In this document: piece after piece, positions 1 through 5,296 of the stretch
How the letters are laid out: the number at the start of each line of letters is the position of its first letter
Position numbering within the stretch: the stretch's first letter is position 1
Origin: Acidobacteriota bacterium
GTDB taxonomy: Bacteria; Acidobacteriota; Terriglobia; Terriglobales; Acidobacteriaceae
Direction of reading: 5' to 3'
Length of the DNA stretch: 5,322 bases
Assembly (NCBI GenBank): GCA_003225595.1
Contig: QIAR01000360.1
Span: forward strand, 1-5,322
Notes under the pieces: model-generated
What the model saw: the letters and a program-made list of their open reading frames with translations, nothing else
Databases searched by the model: none
What the model was told of the DNA's origin: nothing
Made by a program: the position numbers and the translations under genes

Positions 1-511
1 TCGCGACGTCGTCCATCTTCTTTTTGTTGCAGGCCTCGTCGGCGCACCCGGGGTAAACGCGCGAGGTGAAGGCAATGTTCTTGCCGTCGGGCGACCAGAT
101 GGGCCCATCCGCTCCCGTCGCAAGGGAAGTCAGTTTGTGCCTGCCGGTGACCGTACCAGCCGAGCCTTCGAAATCAGCAATCCAGACCTGAGAGCCACCT
201 TCTTTGGAAGACACAAACAGAAAGCGCTTGCCGTCGGGCGCCCAGCGCGGGCGGTCGGCATCCTGGTCGCTGATGATCTCTCGTGATTCGCCGCCTGCGA
301 GTGGGACAATCCAGACGTGCGGCGTCTTGGTATTGGCATCGAGATTGACATCCACCGCGCTGAAGAGAACCCACTTGCCGTCCGGTGAGGGGACGGGCTC
401 GCCCACACGCTTGAGCGCCATCATGTCTTCGAAGGTGAAGGGATGTTTGTTTTGCGCAAGACAGGAAGCGAAGAACAGAAATGTAAAAATACACATGAGC
501 AGACGGCGCAT
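1..511 (-). CDS. S9-family (prolyl oligopeptidase-like) exported peptidase, N-terminal part, cut by window edge
   Basis: Reading the minus strand from an ATG at 511 gives 170 open codons that leave the window at base 1. Residues 1-20 form a signal peptide (MRRLLM, hydrophobic core, cleavage probably after CLA; FASC is a poor lipobox because Phe sits at -3). Three WD40-like propeller repeats follow, each with a PDGK turn: SPDGKWVLFS near 42, APDGKRFLFV near 91 and SPDGKNIAFT near 140, spaced exactly 49 residues. Two cysteines (156, 161) lie near the visible end. In S9 peptidases such an N-terminal propeller gates a C-terminal alpha/beta-hydrolase with a Ser-Asp-His triad; that part is outside the window, so activity cannot be confirmed. 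The start is supported by GGAGG six bases upstream. TolB-like or other PD40-propeller proteins are the alternative, but the DMMALKRVGEPVPSPDGK opening favours S9. It is transcribed away from its neighbour at 888. Confidence 0.85.
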   Translation of the reverse strand, partial: MRRLLMCIFTFLFFASCLAQNKHPFTFEDMMALKRVGEPVPSPDGKWVLFSAVDVNLDANTKTPHVWIVPLAGGESREIISDQDADRPRWAPDGKRFLFVSSKEGGSQVWIADFEGSAGTVTGRHKLTSLATGADGPIWSPDGKNIAFTSRVYPGCADEACNKKKMDDVA

Positions 512-517
512 CCGTTG

Positions 518-567
518 CCTCCGAAGGAAACCGGTAAGTGTAGCAGTTGGGAGCAGGAGGGTGTCAG
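518..567 (-). promoter_or_regulatory. Promoter and ribosome binding site of the S9 peptidase gene
   Basis: On the minus strand a -10 candidate TACACT lies at 542-537 and a -35 candidate CTGACA at 567-562, with a rather long 19-base spacer. The predicted start of transcription is near 530, giving a short leader that carries GGAGG (522-518) six bases before the ATG. The -10 shares a 10-mer, GCTACACTTA, with the promoter of the divergent gene at 888. The RBS is clear; the promoter is inferred from sequence only. Confidence 0.5.
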
Positions 568-829
568 TGCTCGAGGGCACTTGGTAGTTAGCAGGTAGCA
601 TTTGGTTTTTCCACTGTTGTGGCGTTACGCAGCAACTGATGGGGTCAATCACCCTTCAGTTGTTTGGCCCACCGAGTCGACCGGAGAGCAAAATAGCTAA
701 ATGTCGAGTGCTAGTTCCAGATGCTTTTTTTCCAGCACCAAGTGCCATCCCCCCGCATCTAATTTTAATAGGCAGAACTGCAGCTTTCCCGCTTCCATCC
801 TTTAACCGAAGGGCCTGGGAGTGGGAAGG

Positions 830-843
830 CCGCGGTCCGCGGT
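830..843. repeat. Tandem 7-bp repeat, possible operator
   Basis: CCGCGGT occurs twice in immediate succession. Each copy contains the palindrome CCGCGG. The pair lies about 45-58 bases upstream of the predicted transcription start of the gene at 888, a usual place for an activator site. No known regulator is recognised, and chance is possible in GC-rich DNA. Confidence 0.3.
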
Positions 844-872
844 CGTATGTTTAGTCTTGTCCCGGCTTTTTC

Positions 873-888
873 GCTACACTTATCCCTA
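873..888 (+). promoter_or_regulatory. -10 element giving a probably leaderless mRNA for the gene at 888
   Basis: TACACT at 875-880 ends seven bases before the ATG at 888, so transcription would begin at or next to the start codon. No Shine-Dalgarno-like sequence occurs in the preceding bases (TTCGCTACACTTATCCCT), which fits leaderless translation. No good -35 is seen at 16-18 bases spacing. The sequence GCTACACTTA (873-882) is identical to the minus-strand copy at 544-535. Confidence 0.45.
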
Positions 889-1751
889 TGAGATCCGTAA
901 TACCGCGTTCCGCCTGGGTTATCGCAATCATCGTCTTGTTATCGTGGCTTCTGACCCCCAGCGCTGTCGCCCAGGAGGGTGCGCTTGATCCTTCTCAGCC
1001 CAAGGGCAGCACGCCAGAGCAAATCATCCAGCGCTTCGCCGCGAAAGAAAAGGAGTTTAAAGAGGCTCGCGACCAGTACACCTACCGGCAAACGGTCAAG
1101 TTGCAGACCTTGGACGGCGACACGGTGGACGGCGAGTTCCAGGAAGTCTTCGACATCACCTTCGACGACAAAGGACATAGGGTGCGCACCATGGTGTTCG
1201 CACCGCAACCCTCTTTGACTCGAATTTCAATTAGCCGCGAGGACCTTGACGACATCGAGAACGGGTTTCCCATGGTGCTCACCAGCGACGAGATCAACCA
1301 GTACAGCGTTTTGTACACCGGTCAGCAGCAGGAGGATGAACTACATTGCTACGTCTTCGATGTTGCGCCCAAAGAGATTGAAAAGAACAAGCGCTATTTT
1401 CAGGGACGCATTTGGGTGGATGACCACGATTTCCAGATTGTCAAGTCTTACGGCAAGATGGTCCCCGAAACCCATCTCAACCGGAAGGGCAAAGGCCAGG
1501 AGAACCTGTTCCCGAAGTTCACTACCTGGCGGGAACAGATCGACGGAACCTATTGGTTTCCCACCTACACGCGAGCGGATGATACGCTGCACTTTCAGAA
1601 TCCTCCTCAGGACGTGCACATCCGCCAGGTCGTCAAGTACACCAACTACAAGCGTTTCGGATCGAACGTAAAGATCACTTACGAAGGGAAAGAAATCCCC
1701 AAAGACCAGAAGAAACCCGAGCAACCGCAACCGTCGCAGCCCCAGAAGTAG
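888..1751 (+). CDS. Exported LolA-like protein of unknown function
   Basis: The protein has 287 residues. Residues 1-28 form a signal peptide with a hydrophobic core at 11-24 and a likely AVA/QE cleavage site; there is no lipobox cysteine. Residues about 43-265 alternate short beta-like segments, including a YTYRQTVKLQTLDG stretch near 64, FQGRIWVDDHDFQIVKSYGK at 171-190 and a Trp/Tyr-rich TYWFPTYTRADD segment at 221-232. The GRIWVD...FQIVKS pattern resembles LolA/outer-membrane-lipoprotein-sorting-like folds, of which Acidobacteriota genomes hold many, but the true LolA function is not implied. Residues 267-287 are a charged, Pro/Gln-rich tail (PEQPQPSQPQK). One cysteine (154) is present. 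The start fits the signal peptide, although no ribosome binding site precedes it. It is separated by 325 bases from the flagellar operon and is probably unrelated to it. The role is unknown; a periplasmic or envelope location is inferred. Confidence 0.8.
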   Translation: MRSVIPRSAWVIAIIVLLSWLLTPSAVAQEGALDPSQPKGSTPEQIIQRFAAKEKEFKEARDQYTYRQTVKLQTLDGDTVDGEFQEVFDITFDDKGHRVRTMVFAPQPSLTRISISREDLDDIENGFPMVLTSDEINQYSVLYTGQQQEDELHCYVFDVAPKEIEKNKRYFQGRIWVDDHDFQIVKSYGKMVPETHLNRKGKGQENLFPKFTTWREQIDGTYWFPTYTRADDTLHFQNPPQDVHIRQVVKYTNYKRFGSNVKITYEGKEIPKDQKKPEQPQPSQPQK

Positions 1752-1765
1752 CGTTCAGCGAATGC
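1751..1765 (+). other. Small hairpin at the end of the LolA-like gene
   Basis: GCGTTC (1751-1756) and GAATGC (1760-1765) can form a six-pair stem with one G-U pair and an AGC loop, overlapping the stop codon. No run of T follows, so it is not a convincing intrinsic terminator; it could protect the 3' end of the message. Confidence 0.25.
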
Positions 1766-1830
1766 CAGCGTGCCATCTCAACCAGACGTCAATCGGCGAA
1801 GATCCTTAATAACTCTGGATCAGCAGATGT

Positions 1831-1925
1831 GGGACGCTCTCGGCGAGATTTGTAACCCGTAGTTCGATTGGGTTTGCATCTGGCTCTCCCACCGAATGGG
1901 AAGAATCTGCCGAGAGATCATTCCC
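1831..1925. ncRNA. Candidate multibranched RNA structure upstream of flgF
   Basis: A 13-bp stem with a single bulged G joins 1837-1850 (CTCTCGGCGAGATT) to 1904-1916 (AATCTGCCGAGAG). Outside it GGGA (1831-1834) can pair with TCCC (1922-1925). Inside lie two separate hairpins: AACCC/GGGTT (1854-1858 with 1870-1874, 11-base loop) and TCCCA/TGGGA (1887-1891 with 1897-1901, CCGAA loop). Together they make a closed three-way junction of about 95 bases. All pairs in the main stems are Watson-Crick, so the strand cannot be told. It is not a tRNA or any riboswitch I recognise. Whether it is transcribed, or is a DNA-level palindrome, is unknown. Confidence 0.35.
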
Positions 1926-1985
1926 GGCCCGGCAAAGTCTTCCTTCATTTTCTCGATATAAATCCTTTCTAATCGATCCGCACTT

Positions 1986-2028
1986 GGAAACCCCAGCGAT
2001 TGCGTCAATCTCGCTGGTTCTTGGTTCC
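1986..2028 (+). promoter_or_regulatory. Hairpin in the flgF leader
   Basis: CCAGCGATTG (1993-2002) pairs with CAATC (2006-2010) and GCTGG (2013-2017), giving ten pairs with a CGT triloop and a TC bulge. An outer helix GGAAACC (1986-1992) with GGTTCC (2023-2028) extends it, with one bulged A on the left and TTCTT unpaired on the right. It ends about 38 bases before the flgF ribosome binding site. No T-run follows, so it is not a standard terminator; a leader-control or protein-binding role is inferred. Confidence 0.35.
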
Positions 2029-2065
2029 GAATTCGTGGTGCTCCGCGTGCTCAATAATCCCTGAG

Positions 2066-2079
2066 AGGAGCCGACCTTG
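2066..2079 (+). promoter_or_regulatory. Ribosome binding site fixing the TTG start of flgF
   Basis: AGGAG at 2066-2070 lies six bases before TTG at 2077. The nearby ATG at 2093 is out of frame. Starting at TTG yields MDSGYYAACAGL, matching the expected N-terminus of rod proteins, so the TTG start is well supported. Confidence 0.8.
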
Positions 2080-2811
2080 GACAGTGGATACTATGCGGCG
2101 TGCGCCGGCTTGCGGGCGCAAACGCAAGCTCTGGAAGTTGCCGCCCACAATCTCGCTAACATCAATACCACTGGTTATCGCGAACAGCAGGGTCTATTTC
2201 GCTCCTTGTTGGCCGGTGCCAATGGTCAACAACTCAGTCCGCTGAACCGTGCGATCAATGATTTTGGTGTGTTGGGCGGCAGTCGCGTCGATCTGAGTCC
2301 CGGCAGTCTGGAGCGGACCGGTAACCCCTTCGATCTAGGTATCGAAGGCAAGGGCTTCTTCGTGGTGCAGACGAGCCGCGGGACGCTGTATACGCGTAAC
2401 GGAAACTTTCGCGTCTCCGCGAAGGGTCAGCTAGTGACTACGGAAGGCGACCAGGTCATGGGTGAGCAGGGGCCTATATCGGTTCCCAGCGGTCCAGTCG
2501 CGATCAGTCCCGATGGAACCTTGTCGTTGAATGGTGCGATAGCCGGCAAACTGCGGCTCGTGGAATTTTCGCCGGACTCGGCTCTTGTCTCGGAGGGAGA
2601 CTCCAATTACTCCGCATCGGGCAGCGCAGGCAAACCAGCCGCCGGCTCCTATGTCCGGCAGGGTGTTCTCGAGAGCTCGAATGTCAGCCCGGTCTCGGCC
2701 TTTGTGGGTCTGATCGCGGTGCAGCGCCAGGCGGAGATGATGCAGCGCGTTCTCACCACATTCCACACTGAATTCAACCGCATTGCCACGGCGGATTTAG
2801 CGCGCGTGTGA
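2077..2811 (+). CDS. flgF: Flagellar basal-body proximal rod protein FlgF
   Basis: FlgF is one of the four rod subunits, exported by the flagellar type III apparatus and placed in the proximal rod in the periplasm. The 244-residue product has the standard length. The N-terminal rod motif AHNLANINTTGYRE is at 23-36, preceded by MDSGYYAACAGL. The central family block LERTGNPFDLGIEGKGFF (78-95) leads into LYTRNGNF (104-111) and GQLVTTEGDQVM. The C-terminal helix (about 207-244, AFVGLIAVQRQAEMMQRVLTTFHTEFN) provides the heptad-rich partner of the N-terminal helix. No cleavable signal peptide is expected or seen. It begins with TTG and is the first gene of a compact operon; flgG starts 14 bases after its stop. 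FlgG is the main alternative name, but the following gene is clearly FlgG, and the MDSGYY start and shorter length fit FlgF. Confidence 0.92.
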   Translation: MDSGYYAACAGLRAQTQALEVAAHNLANINTTGYREQQGLFRSLLAGANGQQLSPLNRAINDFGVLGGSRVDLSPGSLERTGNPFDLGIEGKGFFVVQTSRGTLYTRNGNFRVSAKGQLVTTEGDQVMGEQGPISVPSGPVAISPDGTLSLNGAIAGKLRLVEFSPDSALVSEGDSNYSASGSAGKPAAGSYVRQGVLESSNVSPVSAFVGLIAVQRQAEMMQRVLTTFHTEFNRIATADLARV

Positions 2812-2825
2812 TTTAGGAGAGTGTC

Positions 2826-3617
2826 ATGATTCGTTCCTTGTTCACCGCGGCCAGCGGCATGCTGGCCCAGCAACTCAACCTTGATAACATCGCGAATAAT
2901 TTAGCCAACGCCAGCACCGCGGGTTTCCGCCGGCGCCGCCTGCAGTTTCAGGATCTGCTTTACCAGAACATGATCATGCCCGGCTCGGCTGCTACCTCGC
3001 AGACCACCGTGGCCGCGGGACTGCAGATTGGGTTGGGCACGCGCCCCTCGGCTTCAGAAATCGTTCAGACCCAGGGAGACTTCGCTGCCACGGGCAACCC
3101 GCTGGATTTGACAGTAGAGGGCCTGGGCTTCTTCCAGGTCCACTTGCCCAACGGCGATACTGCCTATACACGCAGCGGCGCCTTCCACTTGGACGCGCAG
3201 GGGAACGTGGTCACCGCCGAAGGAGATCCGATTGAGCCCCCCATCACCATCCCGTCGGGGGCGAGTTCGATCAGCATTGGCGCGGATGGCACAGTCAGTG
3301 TCACGCAGCCGGGCCAGCAAGTTGCGCAGCAAGTGGGCAGCATTCAGCTGGCGCTCTTTCCCAACCCCGGCGGCCTGAACAGTGTCGGTAAGAATTTGTT
3401 TCTGGCCACGACCGCTTCCGGCGATCCCATCGTGGGCACGCCCGGAGGGACGGAGGGCCTTGGTACCGTTCAGCAGGGCATGCTCGAGCAAGCCAATGTG
3501 AACGTCGTCGAAGAATTCATTCAAATGATTATGGCGCAGCGCTCTTACGAAGCGAACTCACGGGTAGTGCGCGCGTCTGACGAGATGTCCCAGCTACTCA
3601 ACAATCTCGGACACTGA
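2826..3617 (+). CDS. flgG: Flagellar basal-body distal rod protein FlgG
   Basis: FlgG forms the distal rod, the drive-shaft section that passes through the P and L rings and joins the hook. The 263-residue length is usual. Motifs in order: MIRSLFTAASGMLAQQLNLD (1-20), NIANNLANASTAGFRRRRLQFQDLLYQ starting at 21, a FlgG-specific GLQIGLGTRPSA segment at 65-76, GDFAATGNPLDLTVEGLGFF (84-103), AYTRSGAF (113-120), GNVVTAEGDP (126-135), and the C-terminal QGMLEQANVNVVEEFIQMIM...RSYEANSRVV block (217-248) ending in LLNNLGH. AGGAG six bases upstream supports the ATG. Its stop is three bases before the flgA start, so translation is probably coupled. Nothing unusual is seen; this is the most conserved gene of the window. 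Confidence 0.97.
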   Translation: MIRSLFTAASGMLAQQLNLDNIANNLANASTAGFRRRRLQFQDLLYQNMIMPGSAATSQTTVAAGLQIGLGTRPSASEIVQTQGDFAATGNPLDLTVEGLGFFQVHLPNGDTAYTRSGAFHLDAQGNVVTAEGDPIEPPITIPSGASSISIGADGTVSVTQPGQQVAQQVGSIQLALFPNPGGLNSVGKNLFLATTASGDPIVGTPGGTEGLGTVQQGMLEQANVNVVEEFIQMIMAQRSYEANSRVVRASDEMSQLLNNLGH

Positions 3618-3620
3618 GAC

Positions 3621-4343
3621 ATGAGTGAGATGAAGCCAAGTTTGCGACTACTGCTGGGCTATGCCGTCTTGGGTTGCGGCCTGGTGTGGGGCCAGGATCT
3701 CGGGAGCAGTTCGGCGCTCGTGCGCGACCACGCGGGACCTACCCACCAGATCACGGGTCGGCAAGCGAGGTTGTCCATTCCTCGCAACCAGATTTGGCGG
3801 GCGATTTCGAATGCGCTCCGTTTGCGTGGCTTCGAGGAGGGGGAGCTACCTTCAGCCAGAGATCTGGATTACTCGGGCGCAGTGCCAACCGCACAAGGAG
3901 AGTTGCTCGAAGTAACCAGCATCACTTGGGATGCTGTTTTGCAATCGCTGCAATTCCGTTTGCGCTGCAAGGAAAGTGGGAACTGCCTGCCTTTTCTGGT
4001 CCGGGTTCATGGGAGCGAGTCCACCGTTTCTCCAATCGTGCTCTCTCGCATTCGACGAGAGCAGGCAGTGCCCGAACCGGAGAGGTCATCGCTTGCGACG
4101 AACTCGGGGAACCAGCGCTCTCGTGGCGGAGCTGCACGCGCCGCTGTCGCGAGGATCAGCTTAGTCGAACGCGGTCAGCCAGCCACATTGATTCTGAAGG
4201 GCGATGGGGTGCGCGTTTCCGCGCGGGTGATCTGCCTGGAGCGCGGCTCGGAGGGACAGGAGATTCGCGCCAGAAGCAAAGAAGGACGCCGCCTGTTTCA
4301 TGCGCGAGTGATCGGAGCCGGAGTCCTCGAAGCAGCATTCTGA
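3621..4343 (+). CDS. flgA: Flagellar P-ring assembly chaperone FlgA
   Basis: FlgA is a periplasmic chaperone that helps FlgI polymerise into the P-ring around the rod. The product has 240 residues. A signal peptide covers about 1-24 (MKPSLRLLLGYAVLGCGLVWG, cleavage before QD). The C-terminal SAF-like domain (about 178-240) is recognisable: VERGQPATLILKGDGVRVSA, then an ICLERGSEGQEIRARS segment and a final FHARVIGAGVLEAAF. The N-terminal and middle part (50-140) is divergent; it carries a C-x5-C pair (116, 122) in RLRCKESGNCLPFLVRV. A low-complexity Arg/Ala linker at 166-176 joins the halves. An in-frame ATG at 3630 (residue 4) is an equally possible start; neither has a strong ribosome binding site, and coupling to flgG three bases upstream is likely. 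Its partner flgI is not seen intact in the window. Confidence 0.85.
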   Translation: MSEMKPSLRLLLGYAVLGCGLVWGQDLGSSSALVRDHAGPTHQITGRQARLSIPRNQIWRAISNALRLRGFEEGELPSARDLDYSGAVPTAQGELLEVTSITWDAVLQSLQFRLRCKESGNCLPFLVRVHGSESTVSPIVLSRIRREQAVPEPERSSLATNSGNQRSRGGAARAAVARISLVERGQPATLILKGDGVRVSARVICLERGSEGQEIRARSKEGRRLFHARVIGAGVLEAAF

Positions 4344-4364
4344 GGCGACGAAAGGATCAATGCT

Positions 4365-5069
4365 ATGAAGCGAAGTGCAATTGTTGGCGCAATCATTCTG
4401 CTGCTCCCGGCTCTGCTGGAGGCACCAGCTCTGCTCGCGGCAACGGACAAATTCTCCCGCCACGACTCGCTCGCGGAGTACATCCAGCGTGTCCAGCAGG
4501 AACCCGTCAGAGCGAACCCGGCAAGCCCTGGGAGTCTCTGGGTGGATAACGGCCTGCTTGCCAATCTCGCAGCCGACTACAAAGCCGTCCGTGTCGGCGA
4601 TCTGATCAGGATTCTCGTGGTGCAGGATCTGACCGCTGTGAACAGCGGTGATGTCGCTACCGATCGCAACTTTAAAGCCAATTCCGGCATTGACGGGCTG
4701 TTCGGCCACATAGGGGCATCCGGCGTCCAGAACATCTTTGCTCCGCATTCCTCTGCCACTCTTCAGGGAAAGGCACAAGCATCTTCGAAGTCGAGCTTGC
4801 GGACCAGTGTGGCTGGACGTGTGGTTGCGGTGCTCGCTAGCGGAACGCTGGTGGTGGAAGCGAACCGGGAACTGGTCATGAATAACGAGAAGCAGACCAT
4901 TCTAGTGCGTGGTCTGATCCGGCCCGGCGATATCGCTCCCGACAACACGGTGCTCTCCAACGCTATTGGCAATCTCGAACTCGAACTCAAGGGAAAGGGC
5001 GTGCTGAGCGAAGGCACCCGTCCGCCAAATGTGATCGTGCGCCTGCTGCTGCGTGTGGTCGGTTTTTAA
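4365..5069 (+). CDS. flgH: Flagellar L-ring protein FlgH, without lipobox cysteine
   Basis: FlgH builds the L-ring, the outer-membrane bushing of the flagellar rod. The 234-residue length is normal. After a hydrophobic signal peptide (1-26, ending LLAATDK) come the family marks GSLWVDN at 56-62, VRVGDLIRILVVQD (76-88), a Ser/Asn-rich middle (91-150), GRVVAVLASGTLVVEANREL (151-170), NEKQTILVRGLIRPGDIAPDNTVLS (174-198) and IGNLELELKGKGVLSEG (201-217). FlgH of enteric bacteria is a lipoprotein with a cysteine at the cleavage site; this protein contains no cysteine at all, so it must be processed by signal peptidase I and be anchored otherwise. AAGGA eight bases before the ATG supports the start; an ATG at 4360 is out of frame and stops after two codons. 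The gap to flgA is 21 bases. Confidence 0.93.
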   Translation: MKRSAIVGAIILLLPALLEAPALLAATDKFSRHDSLAEYIQRVQQEPVRANPASPGSLWVDNGLLANLAADYKAVRVGDLIRILVVQDLTAVNSGDVATDRNFKANSGIDGLFGHIGASGVQNIFAPHSSATLQGKAQASSKSSLRTSVAGRVVAVLASGTLVVEANRELVMNNEKQTILVRGLIRPGDIAPDNTVLSNAIGNLELELKGKGVLSEGTRPPNVIVRLLLRVVGF

Positions 5070-5080
5070 GAGGAGATCCT

Positions 5081-5170
5081 ATGTACCGGTTTTTTTTGAC
5101 CTTAGCGATCATGTTGCTGTTATCCGTGCAGTGCTTCAGCGCGGAAGCAGATATTCGCAAAGTACTTTAA
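5081..5170 (+). CDS. 29-residue signal-peptide-like ORF in the flgI position (possible flgI stub)
   Basis: AGGAG (5071-5075), five bases before the ATG, gives strong translation signals 11 bases after the flgH stop. The product starts MYRFFLTLAIMLLLSVQ, then CFSAEADIRKVL and a TAA stop. It reads as a complete Sec signal peptide with cleavage likely after FSA and only eight or nine mature residues. In many flagellar clusters flgI, a Sec-exported protein, follows flgH directly, so this could be the 5' remnant of flgI after a deletion; a true small secreted peptide or a leader ORF are alternatives. The usual FlgI continuation (IxGVRxNQLxGYGLVVGLxGTGD) does not follow in any frame as a continuous match. 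A run of eight T (5090-5097) sits inside codons 3-6; loss of one T would end the ORF at once and gain of one would destroy the hydrophobic core. The start is solid, the identity is not. Confidence 0.5.
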   Translation: MYRFFLTLAIMLLLSVQCFSAEADIRKVL

Positions 5171-5179
5171 GCCACCAGG

Positions 5180-5213
5180 CGCCCGGGGCGGTCGCTGGGG
5201 CAAATTCCCCGCC
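5180..5213 (+). other. GC-rich hairpin between the small ORF and the sigma-28 promoter
   Basis: Several alternative stems are possible: CGCCC/GGGCG (5180-5184 with 5186-5190), GGCGG/CCGCC (5187-5191 with 5209-5213) and GGGG/CCCC around CAAATT (5197-5210). No T-run follows on either strand, so an intrinsic terminator is not demonstrated. Its place, just after the last ORF of the operon and before a new promoter, is where a transcript end would be expected. Confidence 0.25.
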
Positions 5214-5215
5214 AC

Positions 5216-5242
5216 TAAAGCTTGATTTAAGTTAGCCGATTG
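5216..5242 (+). promoter_or_regulatory. Sigma-28 (FliA) flagellar promoter
   Basis: The -35 region TAAAGCTT (5216-5223) and -10 region GCCGATTG (5235-5242) are separated by exactly 11 bases. The known FliA consensus is TAAAGTTT-N11-GCCGATAA, so 13 of 16 positions match, with all of TAAAG and GCCGAT present. Transcription would start near 5249 and run to the right out of the window. In other flagellated bacteria FliA drives late genes such as flgM, flgK and flagellin, so such a gene is expected beyond the edge. Sequence match only; not functionally shown. Confidence 0.7.
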
Positions 5243-5296
5243 AAGGCGTTAGGGGTGCAGACCGGAGGCAAATTTGGAACTGGATGAAGACCGGAT

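Larger units (their letters stand above)
512..887. other. Divergent intergenic region, no gene recognised
   Basis: These 376 bases separate two divergently transcribed genes for exported proteins. Short ORFs cross the region but have no good ribosome binding site or recognisable protein character. It holds a promoter candidate at each end, a 5-bp inverted repeat AGTGC/GCACT (566-570 and 577-581) around a CTCGAG core that overlaps the left gene's -35, and a tandem 7-mer at 830-843. Nothing else stands out in the middle (about 600-820), which is lower in GC than the genes around it. Confidence 0.6.
1752..2076. other. Intergenic leader ahead of the flagellar operon, no gene recognised
   Basis: This 325-base region holds no convincing plus-strand gene. 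Two overlapping minus-strand ORFs (about 1806-2054 and 1820-2008) lack a good ribosome binding site and similarity to anything recognised. No good sigma-54 (GG-N10-GC) or sigma-28 (TAAA-N15-GCCGAT) site was found upstream of flgF. A TATAAA at 1957-1962 has no matching -35. The region contains two sizeable inverted-repeat structures, listed separately, so the flgF promoter may lie anywhere upstream of or among them. Confidence 0.55.

Noticed and set aside
204..587. Plus-strand 127-codon ORF opposite the S9 peptidase gene.
   Set aside because: It is the antisense shadow of a clearly coding minus-strand frame with repeated PDGK propeller motifs.
639..854. Plus-strand ORF of 71 codons in the divergent intergenic region.
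   Set aside because: No ribosome binding site and no protein-like features; it runs across the promoter-proximal region of the gene at 888.
1801..1821. GATCC/GGATC 5-bp inverted repeat with an 11-base loop.
   Set aside because: Too short and without a T-run; expected by chance.
1868..1884. Possible sigma-54 site (GG-N10-GC) before flgF.
   Set aside because: Only the GG and GC pairs fit; the TGGCAC and TTGC contexts are absent. A second candidate at about 1986-2003 has a 14-base gap and also fails.
1806..2054. Two overlapping minus-strand ORFs of 82 and 62 codons in the flgF leader.
   Set aside because: No good ribosome binding sites, no recognised similarity, codon use not gene-like, and they cross both inverted-repeat structures.
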